A stretch of 64,000 nt of DNA, taken from positions 86,060,419-86,124,418 of the forward strand of contig OX352761.1 of the NCBI GenBank assembly GCA_947095585.1, in the 5' to 3' direction. Below are positions 32,999 to 43,780 of the stretch, piece after piece (position 1 is the first letter of the stretch; the number at the start of each line of letters is the position of its first letter). This DNA comes from Nephrocerus scutellatus (taxonomy: Eukaryota; Arthropoda; Insecta; Diptera; Pipunculidae). The notes below the pieces were generated by a model. That model saw only the letters and a program-made list of their open reading frames with translations, was not told the DNA's origin and searched no databases. Both the position numbers and the translations under genes were made by a program.

Positions 32999-33646
32999 AT
33001 GAGTTCCGTAAGAATCTTGAAGGAGTTGGACTTGCGTTATGGACAGTCTCACACACAGGAGCTAAGCAAAATACAGCTCCAAATGAAGAAACAACAACGA
33101 GGAGAACGCCTTCAAGAACTAGAGCGAGAAATAACTAAGCTAGCACGGCAAGCCTATTGTGGGGTTCCGGCTAGTATCTTGGACGGTTTGGCAGTGGATG
33201 CGTTCATCAATGCTATTCGAGATGAACAGTTGAAGCTCCACTTGAGGACAACATCCAGAGGAAAGTCGATGAATGAAGTGTTGGTATCGGCTTTGGAATA
33301 CGAAGCAGCTAGAGCCAGTTTGTCTACTGATTTAGTTAGATTGCGCAAGCTGGAAACAGAGGACATTACACAAATAAAAGCCCTTATAAAAGAGGAAATC
33401 CGAAAAACAAAAACTGGAACCCCTCAGAACGATGGAAACCCAACATCTAATTCTCGTCCAAAATGTTTTAGATGCCAAAAACCTGGACATTTCATCCGCG
33501 ACTACAAGGAACCAAGACCAATACAAACTACGGTACAGCCAGTGAATCGTGTCAAGAGGCCTGAACATTTACGGCAGATAGGCGCATCACAGATGAATGA
33601 GGTACATCAGCCAGCTTACCTCGTATCTTTAAATCAGGAAAACTAA
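32999..33646 (+). pseudogene. Gypsy E gag, 5'-truncated
   Basis: Open 215-residue frame. It includes the capsid part ELEREITKLARQAYCGVPAS and DAFINAIRDEQLKLHLR, typical of Gypsy gag, then a linker and the zinc knuckle CFRCQKPGHFIRDY. The knuckle has Cx2Cx4H, but the last cysteine is tyrosine, so zinc binding would be impaired. The N-terminal half of gag is missing; the frame is open upstream only a few codons to the satellite junction. The stop precedes the protease frame by 30 bp. Confidence 0.75.
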
Positions 33647-33675
33647 GTTACACCAGCTTTACGGGGCGTAAGCTG

Positions 33676-34775
33676 GTGAAGAGGGGAGAGAGCCCCAAGG
33701 TCACGGTGAACATTGCCAAACTTGGAAAGGACTGCAACAGCTTGGTTGTTAGTGGTGTGTTAGAAGGAAAACCAGGTACGTTTACCTTGGATACAGGAGC
33801 TTCCAGATCAGTTGTAAATCCAAAAGTGGTGTCCAAAGGTCAAGTAGAAAAAGTATTTCGTTATAATTTGAGGACAGCGACAGGTGAAGTTGCAGCAATT
33901 AAAGGAGAGTGCTCCTGTAGTGTCATGTTTGGAGGAATACGGTTTTCTCATCGGTTTATTGTTGCCAGCATTACAGATGAATGCATATTGGGTTTGGATT
34001 TCATGACAGAGCACGAGATGTCCCTTGATCTGAAGAACCAAGTGTCAAAATGGCGTAATGTGGAACTACCCCTGCAAATAAACTACAACCAGATTGGCGG
34101 ACTAAGAATCATTACTGAAGAAAAAGTGGAGATTCCACCGATGTGCGAGAAAATCCTCTATGGCAAGATGAACGGTGATCTTGGGGACAGTACAGTAGGA
34201 ATAGTGGAGCCAACCAATTTCAATAAGAACGGATTGATATGCGGAAGAACTCTAGTGAAACTCCAGCCTAAGATACCAGTGAGAATAATGAACGTTAGCA
34301 CATCACCGAAGGTAATAGGAGAAGGAACAGTCATTGGCAAGACTCAGGGAGTAAGCTGTATCGCAAACTGCCCTGTAAGGGTAAAGAATATGCTACTAGA
34401 TCTAGAAAGGAAGCAGATAATTCATTCGCTATGTAAACATCTTCCAGCAGCGCAGCGACAAGCAGCAGAAAAGGAGCTAGAGCAGTTTGCCGACGTTTTT
34501 GCTGTCAGCGACAACGACATGGGTAAAACCAACATAGTGCGACATCGAATCGATACAGGAAATGCGACTCCAATTCGACAGGCGCGAAGATGATTACCAC
34601 TTGCTAAGCAACAAGAGGTAGAAACACTGGTCAAGAAGATGGAACGTGATGGAATAATAGAGAAGTCCAAAATCCCATGGAGCTCACCTGTGGTACTGGT
34701 TCAAAAGAAAGATGGTTCAACGAGATTTTGTGTGAACTATCGGAAACTGAACGATGTCACCAAGAAGGATAGTAC
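33676..34775 (+). pseudogene. Gypsy E pol: protease and RT start
   Basis: 305-residue open frame with the aspartic protease motif FTLDTGASRSVVN at about residues 36-48 and the second conserved ILGLDFM box near residue 110. A linker (VEIPPMCEKILYG) and the pre-RT region follow. A TGA at 34591 interrupts QARR/LPLAKQQEVE. RT then continues as KKMERDGIIEKSKIPWSSPV and GSTRFCVNYRKLNDVTKKD, and the sequence stops at about 34772, where R1 begins. The catalytic RT palm is absent. Confidence 0.8.
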
Positions 34776-35800
34776 AAGCTCAACTCTCTAGGATTTGTGG
34801 AAGTTTGCTAAAAAGGTCCTAAAAAAGTTGTAAAAATCTGTTTTCCACATATCACTCGTGCCACATGCGCCAAAAGCGGAATCTCTGAAAAGGCCCATGA
34901 CACTGAGTTGCTCAAAAAAATTAGCTCTCTAGGTTGCTTGAAAGTTGGTTAAAAAGTACATCAAAGAAGTTGAGGGGTCAACTTAAGTTAAATTAAAGTT
35001 TGAAAAAACGACCCATTAAAATTAAAATTGTTCATGTAAATTCTCTAAAAGGCGATACACATGTGTGCAAAGTTTGAACCGGGTTAATTTGGAAAAAAAT
35101 AATATTGGAGCACCTTTACTTCAAAATGTTTACAAAAACTATTGTCAGCGGGTGTATAAAAATTGTGTGGGAGCCCCCGACCTTGGGGCGAGATCACTTT
35201 CAAACTTCAATAGGAAGTGTTGACATTGGAGATACTCGTGTATTGAAAATTTGAAGAAAATCGGGCTAATTTTGAAAAAATGTATATGTGCACTCCAAAA
35301 ATTGTACAAAAAGTTTTGTCCATCGGAAATTATGTGTTTAAAATTTGAAAAAAATCAGGCTTATTTTTTAATTTTTAAATGGGCACCCCTCGGTCCTCAG
35401 GGCCCGTTTACTCCAAAAATTTTACAAAACGTTTTGTTCATCGGAGATACATATGTGTGTAAAATTTAAAAAAAATCAGGTTAACGACCCCGATTAACGG
35501 TCCCCGAAATTTTTACAAAAAGTGTTGTCCATCGAAGAGACACATGTATATAAAATTTTAATGAAAATCGGGTTAATTGGACTCCGAACACTTGCCAAAT
35601 ATTCCATCCTTATTGTAATAAATATTTGTATGGGAGCCCCCCAACCGCGTGGCCCGAGGGGCACCAAATTTTATAGAAAATGTTGTCATCGGAGATATGC
35701 GTGTGTGCAAAGTTACAATGAAATCAGACTTTGGGAAGTGGGTTAAAAATTGATCGTTAGATTCCACCACAAACAAACAAACCAACAAACGAACAAACAC
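34776..35800 (+). repeat. R1 modular repeat array
   Basis: About seven to eight R1 modules. Landmark tgggagccccc/tgggcacccct sits at about 35168, 35380 and 35630, with aaattttacaaaa and gagatacacatgtgt landmarks between them. It ends gggaagtgggttaaaaattg at about 35732-35752 followed by an (acaaac)n-like run. It directly follows the cut RT of Gypsy E. Confidence 0.78.
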
Positions 35801-36600
35801 ACGGGCACGCGAAGCTAATAAAGAAAATTTAAAAAAGATTGAAATTTGGAATAGACCCATCGCTAACAACAGACTGATGAAATTATAATATTAAACCATA
35901 GTAGTCAAGAAATTATTAATTAATAAATTATTATTATTAGCATTTACTTTATTTTTACGTGGAACATAAAACATCATTGAAATTTTTTTCGCATGTTTCC
36001 AAATAGTATAACTAGTTCAATTCACAACTCATTGTTTCTTATTCTTTACTTTGGTAAAGTAGCAGCCATTTTGAAAATTTGCAAAAAAATCCCAATCTGC
36101 AATTTTTGATGGAATCAAAAATTAAAAATCATAAATTTAAGAAAATATGTATAATTAATGCAATGATTTCTCCTTGTTTTATTTACATTAAAGTTTCAAG
36201 ATGTACAAAGTTGTATAAACTAATGAAGCCAATTTTGGCAGAAATCTTATGCTGTGCCAAGTGGGTGGGAATAAAAAGGCATTTTATCGTGGCCAGAAGA
36301 TGGCACTAAGTTTGCCGTAAGCTGAGTGCGAGTTTAATTTAACTGGAATAATCAAGTCGGTATCTCATTATCCATATTTGTATGGGAGCCCCCTGAACAA
36401 TCTGTCCCACTGCTTCCAAAATATGACGGTTCTTGTTTTCTTTAAATACAAAAAAGGCGTGTATTTTAGGTAGCTAAAAATTAAAATTCTGAAAAATTCA
36501 TAAAAATTTTTGGATTATAAAAAAATTGGAAATTTGAAAATTGCAAAAACGAGTAGTTTGGTCAAAAATGCTGGATATAAATAGCGAAAGTTTTGGGAAA
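35801..36600. other. Mixed non-coding repeats
   Basis: 35975-36150 is a diverged copy of the start of satellite block B (cattgaaatttttttcgcat and agcagccattttgaaaat). 36385-36405 has an isolated R1-like tgtatgggagccccct. The rest is AT-rich, with no gene recognised. Confidence 0.55.
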
Positions 36601-37115
36601 ATTAGCTCTTAACTCTGAAAACTTAATTTAGTCTAAGCGTTTTGCTTTATTTCAGCTCTGATTCAGAGCAAAATAGTTTACTCAAAAACGTTACATATTA
36701 AAACAACAAAATCAGCTTTGATTTTGCAACTCTCTTTTGTTTAAATTCAGAATGTTTAAAAATTTAATTTAGTCTGAACATTTTGCTTAATTTCAGCTCT
36801 AAATCAGAGCTGAAAATTAGCGAAAATATAGGCAAAAATTGTTCTGATTTTGCAACTAGCTTTTGCTTAAATTCAGAATGCTTGAAAATTTTAATTTAGT
36901 CTGAACATTTTGCTTAATTTCAGCTCTGAATAAGAGCAAAATAGTTTGCTTAAAAAACGCTGGAAAATAGCAAAAATATAGGCAAAATATGTTCTGATTT
37001 TGCAACTAGGTTTTGCTTAAATTCAGAATGTTTAAAAATGTTTATTTAGTCTGAACGTTTTGCTTAATTTCAGCTCTGATTTAGAGCAAAACTGTTTTGG
37101 GCATTAAAAATTGCT
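36600..37115 (-). repeat. Satellite A monomers, inverted
   Basis: About four diverged A monomers in opposite orientation to arrays 1-3 (tttcagctctgattcagagc, then attttgcaactagcttttgc, then ttcagaatgtttaaaa). They differ more among themselves than the + arrays do. Confidence 0.8.
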
Positions 37116-37149
37116 AATAATTAATATAGACCGATTTTAGCATAGGTTG

Positions 37150-37300
37150 TATACGCAGTAGTTAGGTCAGATTGTTAAGGAGTCGCTTCATATGCAGAAG
37201 ATGATGATGGTTCAAATCCCCGTATCACTAAGGCGTCGTACGACACCGCATCAGTACAACGACTCGATCGTTTGTACTGTGTAATCAGGTAACTTTTCAA
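37150..37300 (+). repeat. tRNA-like SINE fragment
   Basis: gtagttaggtcagattgtta (A-box-like), a CTTC/GAAG stem with a seven-base loop near 37187, and ggttcaaatcccc (B box, about 37211) give a tRNA-like head. A unique tail cgtacgacaccgcatcagta follows. Acceptor and T stems do not pair well, so it is not a working tRNA gene. Confidence 0.45.
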
Positions 37301-37391
37301 AACACTATTAAATAAAAAAGTATCAAAGATTTAAATTCCAGGAAACCGGGTATGGGTGATAGAAAAAATAGAGAAGAGGGGGAAGGGTGGT

Positions 37392-37515
37392 AACAACACA
37401 ATTAACAACAAACAATTAACAACAAACAATTAACAACAAACAATTAACAACAAACAATTAACAACAAACAATTAACAACAAACAATTAACAACAACAACA
37501 ACAACAACAACAAAA
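37392..37515 (+). repeat. 14-bp minisatellite (aacaattaacaaca)n
   Basis: Seven to eight units, degenerating into (aac)n at the right end. Confidence 0.92.
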
Positions 37516-37554
37516 ATGACCAGAAAAAAATATACAAAAATTGTAAAAATTAAA

Positions 37555-38868
37555 ATTTTTTTTGTTGTTCTAATTTTTCGAAAAATTTAGCAAAATTTTC
37601 TCTGAGTATTAGAAATTGTTAAGCAAACTTTTCTCTGATTTCTCGGAAAATGTACGAAAACTTTTCTCTGATTTTTCCATGATTCAGCGATTACGCAAAA
37701 TACAGTGTTAGCAAACTAGTTTGCTTAATTGCTAATTTATTGTATTTAAGAAACTGATTAGAATGGTTTCTATCTCCACTATATTCTGAATTCTTCTGTT
37801 TTGCAAAAAAAAGAATATTCATGAAAAATTTGAAAAATTTAAGGAAACTTTTCTCTGATTTCTCAAAAAATTTAAATAAATTTTTCTCTGATTCAGCAAT
37901 TACGCCAAATTCAGCGTTAGCAAACTATTTTGCTTAGTTGCATATTTATTGCTTCTAAGAAGCTGATCAGAAGGAGTTCAACCTCCACTTTCTTCGGAAT
38001 ACCTACTGTTTTGCTAAAAAAGAGTCTTAACGATTTCTCAAAAAAAAGTTAGCAAAATTTTCTCTGATTTTTCGAAAAAATTTAAACAAAGTTTTCTCTG
38101 ATTTCTCGAAAAAAAATTTAGCAATTTTTTCTCTGATTTTTTGAAAAACCATAACAAATTTTTCTCTGATTTAGCAGTTACGCAAAATACAGCGTTAGCA
38201 AACTAATTTGCTTAGTTGCAAATTTATTGCTTCTAAGAAGCTGATCAGAAGGAGTTCGACCTCCACTTTCTTCGGAATACCTACTGTTTTGCTAAAAAAG
38301 AGTCTTAACGATTTCTCAAAAAAAAGTTAGCAAAATTTTCTCTGATTTTTCGAAAAAATTTAAACAAAGTTTTCTCTGATTTCTCGAAAAAAAAATTAAC
38401 AAATTTTTCTCTGATTTAGCAGTTACGCAAAATACAGCGTTAGCAAACTAATTTGCTTAGTTGCAAATTTATTGCTTCTAAGAAGCTGATCAGAAGGAGC
38501 TCGACCTCCACTTTCTTCGGAATACCTACTGTTTTGCTAAAAAAGAGTCTTAACGATTTCTCAAAAAAAAGTTAGCAAAATTTTCTCTGATTTTTCGAAA
38601 AAATTTAAACAAAGTTTTCTCTGATTTCTCGAAAAAAAATTTAGCAATTTTTCTCTGATTTTTTGAAAAATCTTAACAAATTTTTCTCTGATTTAGCAGT
38701 TACGCAAAATACAGCGTTAGCAAACTAATTTGCTTAGTTGCAAATTTATTGCTTCTAAGAAGCTGATCAGAAGGATTTCGACCTCCACTTTCTTCGGAAT
38801 ACCTACTGTTTTGCTAAATAACAGCTCTCAGAATTTCGCAAATTTTGCTATTAGGCAACTACTTTTTG
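37555..38868 (+). repeat. Satellite D array (245-280-bp monomers)
   Basis: The landmark gaaggagttcgacctccact recurs at about 37973, 38250, 38495 and 38770 (spacing 278, 245, 275), with a diverged first unit near 37745. Each monomer contains several ttttctctgatttctcgaaa subrepeats. The last monomer ends where the LINE tail begins. Subrepeat number accounts for the length differences. Confidence 0.88.
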
Positions 38869-38869
38869 C

Positions 38870-39545
38870 AAATTCAGAGAATAGTTTGCTTGAGATTGCT
38901 GGACAGCCGGTAGAGAGAGTAGAGAGTTTCCAATATCTTGGGAGTATTGTCTCGACCGAAGGTGGAACCGAACAGGACATTGTCAACCGAATCGGCAAAG
39001 CAAAATCGGCGTTTGGAATGATGTCCATGATATGGCGAAGCAATGCGATCAGATTAAACACCAAGCTGCGACTGTTCCGCTCAAATGTTGAATCTGTGCT
39101 GTTGTATGGGTGCAGCACTTGGAAGGTGACCGCTACTATCACAAAAAGATTACAAACATTTGTAAATAGGTGCCTACGGAACATCTTAATATTTTTCTGG
39201 CCTAACCGTATCTCTAACGAACATCTTTACCAGAGAACGGGTCAGGAACCAATAGGCACAACCATCCAACGACGGAAGTGGCAGTGGATTGGTCATACAC
39301 TCCGAAAAGGCGACAGTTCCATAGCAAACTACGCAATGCAATGGAACCCGTTATCTCAGGATGGTAGAAGAACGGGTCGTCCGAGAAATACATGGCGCAG
39401 AACAGTTGAGGAGGAGACACGGCAATTTGGGAAGAGTTGGAGAGAGCTGAAGCTCATTGCCAGGAACCGCACGCGATGGCGCGTAGGCGTAGTAGAGGCC
39501 TTAGGACCCACAATGGGATACAGGACATATAGAAGAAGAAGAAGA
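38870..39545 (+). mobile_element. RTE-type LINE C-terminal fragment
   Basis: 5'-truncated LINE, + strand. The reading is one open frame of about 225 residues: VERVESFQYLGSIVSTEGGT, IGKAKSAFGMMSMIWRSNAI, NVESVLLYGCSTWKVTATIT, INRCLRNI-type, RRKWQWIGHTLRKGDSSIAN, and TGRPRNTWRRTVEEETRQFG. This is the domain after RT in RTE-like/related LINEs. The open frame starting at 38730 includes satellite D sequence at its beginning and is not one gene. The 3' end is an (aga)n tail at about 39528-39545. Confidence 0.78.
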
Positions 39546-39547
39546 AC

Positions 39548-40085
39548 CATACAGAACAAACCGAAATAGATGATAACATTCAAAACGCAACTGACTAGAA
39601 CAAAACGACAGAAAACGACGAACAGAACCAATCACTTGCGGACTACATTGACGCAATGGATAACCTTAATTTAGACGAAACAGAAGAACTTGAGGATATC
39701 TATTTTTTAGATTAAGGAGCTCCTCATTACCATACGTCGAACATATTATGAGGAGTGGAGAAAAACTTAAGTTCTTAGTGGACACAGGGTCTAATAAGAA
39801 CTACATTCAGCCCCGACTTATAAGAAATCCAATTCCAAATAGTTAATCATTTTTAACAAATTCAGTGGGGGGAACCGTCAAAATTACTCACCATACGTTT
39901 GTAAACATTTTAGGGCCAACCACTGAAAAACTGAAATTCTTCATTCTACCCTCACTAGTATCATTCGCAGGAATAATAGGCAACGATAGCTTGAAGCAAA
40001 TGAAAGCCATTATAAATGCGAATGAAAGTTTTATGACGATTGAAATAGGTATCAAAATTCCCCTAGGACAACACATATCCTAAAT
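39548..40085 (+). pseudogene. Errantivirus-like B: gag tail and protease
   Basis: The gag tail reads SLADYIDAMDNLNLDETEEL and ends FLD-stop at 39714. The slippery run tttttta (39703-39709) sits in gag frame just before the stop, as in copy A. The protease follows in the -1 frame: KFLVDTGSNKNYIQP near 39775 holds the active-site DTG. A stop near 39845 interrupts it. 39865-40083 carries GGTVKITHHTFVNILG and the rest. Confidence 0.75.
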
Positions 40086-40160
40086 ATAAGAATATCCCAT
40101 TTTTCGCCCACACAGAATAAAAAATTACAATCTGTTCTAAACAATTACCCAAATCTTTTC

Positions 40161-40875
40161 TTGGAACCAGACGAGAAACTTACTTTCACTACAACCGTCA
40201 AAGGAGAAATACGCACAACGACCAATGACCCTATTTACTCTAAAACTTACCCCTATCCCATGGCTCTTAAGAACCAAGTTGAAAATGGAATGATGCGACC
40301 TTCCAAATCACCATATAATTCACCAGTTTGGATTGTCCCGAAAAAAGTGGACGCCTCTGGTACCAAAAAGTTTAGAATGGTTATCGACTACCGTAAGTTG
40401 AATTCCGTTACAGTCGCGGATAAATATCCAATCCCAGAGATAAACGAAGTTCTTTCGAATCTCGGCAAAAATCAGTTCTTTACAGTACTAGATTTAAAGA
40501 GCGGATTCCACCAAATCCCTCTTAAAGAACGCGTTAAATTCTTCACGAAATTTCCTATACGGATCACGAAAAGTAAATATATTTACCGACCATCAACCTC
40601 TCACATATGCGCTTTCAAATAAGAATACCAACAGCAAGATGAAAAGATGGAAAGCCATATTGGAGGAATATAACTATGCATTGAAATATAAGTCCGGAAA
40701 AGCAAACGTTGTAGCGGACTCCCTTTCAAGACCTCCCAAAAGGACCGAAATCAATTCTATGACACCCACCGAGCATAGCGACGAGAGCTCCTCACATAAC
40801 CGTATTCCCTGCGTTGAAACACCCATTAATGTTTTCAATCAGCTTGTTCTGAATTTAGGAAGTGAAATCAACTAA
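40161..40875 (+). pseudogene. Errantivirus-like B: RT start joined to RNase H end
   Basis: 40161-40560 has YPYPMALKNQVENGM, YNSPVWIVPKKVDASG, FRMVIDYRKLNSVT and FTVLDLKSGFHQIPLKE (motif A). The sequence then jumps within a few bases to RNase H-end sequence (kyiYRPSTSH in one frame, matching copy A's FTDHQPLTHAL). It continues in 40639-40875 with MKRWKAILEEYNYALKYKSG and ANVVADSLSRPPK. The YIDD box and RNase H core are absent. By comparison with copy A, about 0.8 kb is missing. Confidence 0.8.
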
Positions 40876-40899
40876 AAAATCCATTCGAAATACGGAAAT

Positions 40900-42000
40900 C
40901 TGACATTATCGGAATTTTTAAGAGATATCTTAATCCGAACACAATAAATGGACTTTCGACAGACGAACGGACGATGGGACTCATACAAGAGTTCTATCCA
41001 CAACATTTTAACAATTACAGAATTAGATACGCGAGAAAAGTAGTCGAGGACATTCCGAGTGAAATTGAGCAAGAAGAAAAGATCCTTCAAATACACAAAA
41101 GAGCACATCGAAATGCTGAAGAGAATAGAATTCAGTTGTTAGAAAACTTCTATTTTCCCAAAATGGCAGCAAAAATAAAAAAATTAGTAAATAGATACGT
41201 TACCTGCAAGACAAGCAAATACGACAGACATCCTGACAAACCATTTCGCAACCCTACCCCTATTCCTAATTACCCCGGTCATACGATTCACATAGATATA
41301 TTTTCAACCGAAAAATTTCTTGTCCTCACTGCTTTAGACAAATTCACAAAGTTTGCTCAAGCAAAAGTGATAGCATCCCGAGCTATAGAAGATATCAGAC
41401 AACCACTAAGGGACATACTTTTTAATTTTTGCATTCCTGAAAACGTTGTTATCGACAACGAAAAGTCACTCAATTCAGAATCAATAACGTCAATTATGGA
41501 AGATGAGCTACTAATTAAAAATTTCCGTACTCCCCCCTATAAGAGTGAGGTCAACGGTCAGGTGGAACGCTTCCACTCCACATTATCCGAGATCATGAGA
41601 TGTCTCAAAACTGACGGACCTTCACGAACTTTCCAAGAACTTTTAGAGCACTCAGTCAACGAATACAATCACACTATCCACTCCACTACAGGTAAAAAAC
41701 CGGTAGAACTTTTTTATGGACGAATCGCACGAGTCAGCCCAGAAGAATTTGAGAAGGTGCGACAAAAAAATATTGAAAAACTAAAAAAGAAACAAGAAAG
41801 GGACAATAGAAATCACAATAAGAAAAGAAAGCTAATAAAAAACTACCAGGTAGGAGAGGTAATATTCGTAAAACAGAACAAGAGACTCGGCTCTAAACTG
41901 ACTCCTAGATACGTTTGAGAAATTGTTAAAGAGAATAAGAATAGTATTGTCGTAACAGAATCAGGTAGGAAAATTCATAAAAGTAATATAAAAAGTTCAT
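40900..42000 (+). pseudogene. Errantivirus-like B: integrase
   Basis: The 314-residue frame at 40974-41918 covers most of integrase. The N-terminal zinc region has HKRAHR histidines but only one cysteine of the pair (VTCKTSKY). The catalytic core holds all three acidic residues: HIDIFSTE, VVIDNEKS and NGQVERFHST. The C-terminal region reads VNEYNHTIHSTTGKKPVEL and later KQNKRLGSKLTPRYV. A TGA at 41916 stops it, after which the frame continues (VTESGRKIHKSNI) to about 42000. This is the best-preserved integrase in the window, although the element is defective elsewhere. Confidence 0.82.
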
Positions 42001-43470
42001 CTCAAATTTCAGAGTAATACTCAACGCAGAAAAATGCAAAGTTCAGATACTAGACTATACAAATTCACAGATAATAGTCATCAAGACCGGACAAGCTAAG
42101 ATAAAAACAGGAAACTTCAAAATTATTCACGACGTGGACATCAGACAATACGACCAAGTAATATCGGAAATAACAAATGCTATCGAACACGACATTACAA
42201 GCAACAATCGCTTACACCCATATCTCCTTCACGAGCTGCTTCAGTGTCAAGAACTTATAGAAAACCTTAAACCTAGAGTGACAAAACGTTAACTGGATTT
42301 TATAGGCTCCGCTTGGAAATGTCGCGGGAAACCCCGATCATGACTTTTATTTACTATTTTATATTTATTACTATCAATGAAAAAATTAATAACGTACTAA
42401 GAAATAACAATAAACAGGTAATTGTAAACAAGTTATTAAACGATAGAATACAAAATAGCTACATTTGTGAAAACTAATGAAAAATATAAATTTGAGTTTC
42501 TATTCAGTTTACAGTACAAATTAAAACTTATTAAAGAAGAATTGGTTAACATAAAGTATGCTGTAAGTTTTGCTAAATCAGGCACAATAAAGACAAGTAT
42601 GTTATCACACAAGGAAATACAATTAGCTCTAAATATTTTAAATAAAGAAAAATTGCATTATGCCACTGCTGAAAAAGCACTAGAATTTTCAAATTTAAAA
42701 ATCATAACTAATAATCTGACCCTTCTTTACATTGTTAACATTCCAATTACAACTGAGGAGACATTCCAGAAAATAATTGTAAAACCAGTAAAAAAAGGAA
42801 ATGCTATTATTGAATTAATTTAAAAATGTAATGCTAAGGTATAATGATAAAATATATGTTTTAACAAAAGATTGTAATAATTTTAATGAAATGTCAATTT
42901 GTAATCAAATGAATTTAGCAGACATCAGTAACTCAACCTGCACACCCAACATCCTAAAAAGTATAAATTCCACATGTAATAAGGTCAGCGGCCAACAGAT
43001 GCCCACACTCTAAGAGATAACACCCGGCATTCTGCTCTTAAATGACTTCAGAGGAACCATCTACATCGACGAGACTCCTCGGAATCTATTTACCTCATAA
43101 AATTCAACAGCTCTACTATGGCCTAACATTTACATCCAGCGAAATTTCAAACCACGAATACTGTCATTGGAAATGATGAAAGAGCTGCACATCAACAATA
43201 CCAACGAAATTGAGCTCCTAAAAACTGAAAACCGGAAACAGATATGGGCAAAATATGGATTCGGTAGCATGCTCCTCGTGGTCCTGACCTTCATCATCAT
43301 AATATTTAAAGGACGAAAAAAAGCAATCATCATCAACCAACAAACGGCGGAAGCTTCTGCAACAAAAAAACAACGTACTGCAATTCCCGAATCAATTCCA
43401 GCTTCTCTTGACAAACCGCAACATGAAATCACTGTTCTACGATACGATTCTACGATACTCCATTTTTAAA
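42000..43470 (+). pseudogene. Errantivirus-like B: env remnant
   Basis: Remnant of the insect errantivirus envelope gene, described only as a broken fossil. The N-terminal part is near 42010-42285. A basic cleavage-like site (VTKR) at about 42280 is followed immediately by a stop and then by a degraded GSAWK-type motif. Middle pieces are at 42467-42823 and 42831-43013. The C-terminal part at 43167-43469 has a hydrophobic membrane segment (SMLLVVLTFIIIIF) followed by a basic run. At least four stops or frame changes separate the pieces, so no envelope protein can be made. Confidence 0.7.
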
Positions 43471-43497
43471 TTCTCTATATTAACTTCACTTGCCCGT

Positions 43498-43780
43498 GGG
43501 TCGGTCGTCGGTCGGTCGGTCGTCGGTCGTCTGTCGTGGATTCTTGCGATCAATTTTTAACCCACTTCCCATGGCCCGATTTTATTGAAATTTTGCACAC
43601 ATGTGTATTTCCGGAGACAACACTTTCTATTAAATTTGTCGGGGGGCTCCCAAACAAAAAATTTTAAAAAATTTACCCGATTTTCTTCACACATGTGTAT
43701 ACCCAATAAACAATACTTTTTCGAAAATTTGGCAGTGATCGGGTCCCGGGTTCGGCCGCAAGGCCCTATATACATTTTTT
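43498..43780 (-). repeat. GTC/GGTC simple repeat and inverted R1
   Basis: (ggtc/gtc)n at about 43499-43537 is followed by the R1 boundary in reverse (gatcaatttttaacccactt), then R1 modules (gcacacatgtgtatttccgg, ggggggctcccaa). It is oriented opposite to the other R1 copies. Both this and the copy at 35750 place a simple repeat next to the same R1 end. Confidence 0.75.

Larger units (their letters stand above)
32983..34775 (+). mobile_element. Gypsy remnant (E): gag-protease-RT start
   Basis: Fragment of a third Gypsy-type element, + strand, joined on the left to block B and on the right to R1 repeats, with no LTR visible. It carries a gag end, a protease and the first 60 residues of RT. Fewer stop codons than the neighbouring elements suggest it is a younger fragment. 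Confidence 0.8.
39548..43470 (+). mobile_element. Errantivirus-like element, copy B, no LTRs
   Basis: An endogenous Gypsy/errantivirus-type element related to copy A. The order is gag tail, protease, RT, RNase H, integrase, env. Both LTRs and most of gag are missing; the LINE fragment abuts the gag tail. An internal deletion removes the RT palm and most of RNase H (near 40560). Env is present as frame-broken remnants. Copy A is frequently recognisable residue by residue, but the DNA is diverged, so this is a separate, old insertion. Confidence 0.82.

Noticed and set aside
38730..39569. Single 279-codon gene
   Set aside because: Its first 45 codons are satellite D sequence. Only the part from about 38870 is LINE, so the start is accidental.
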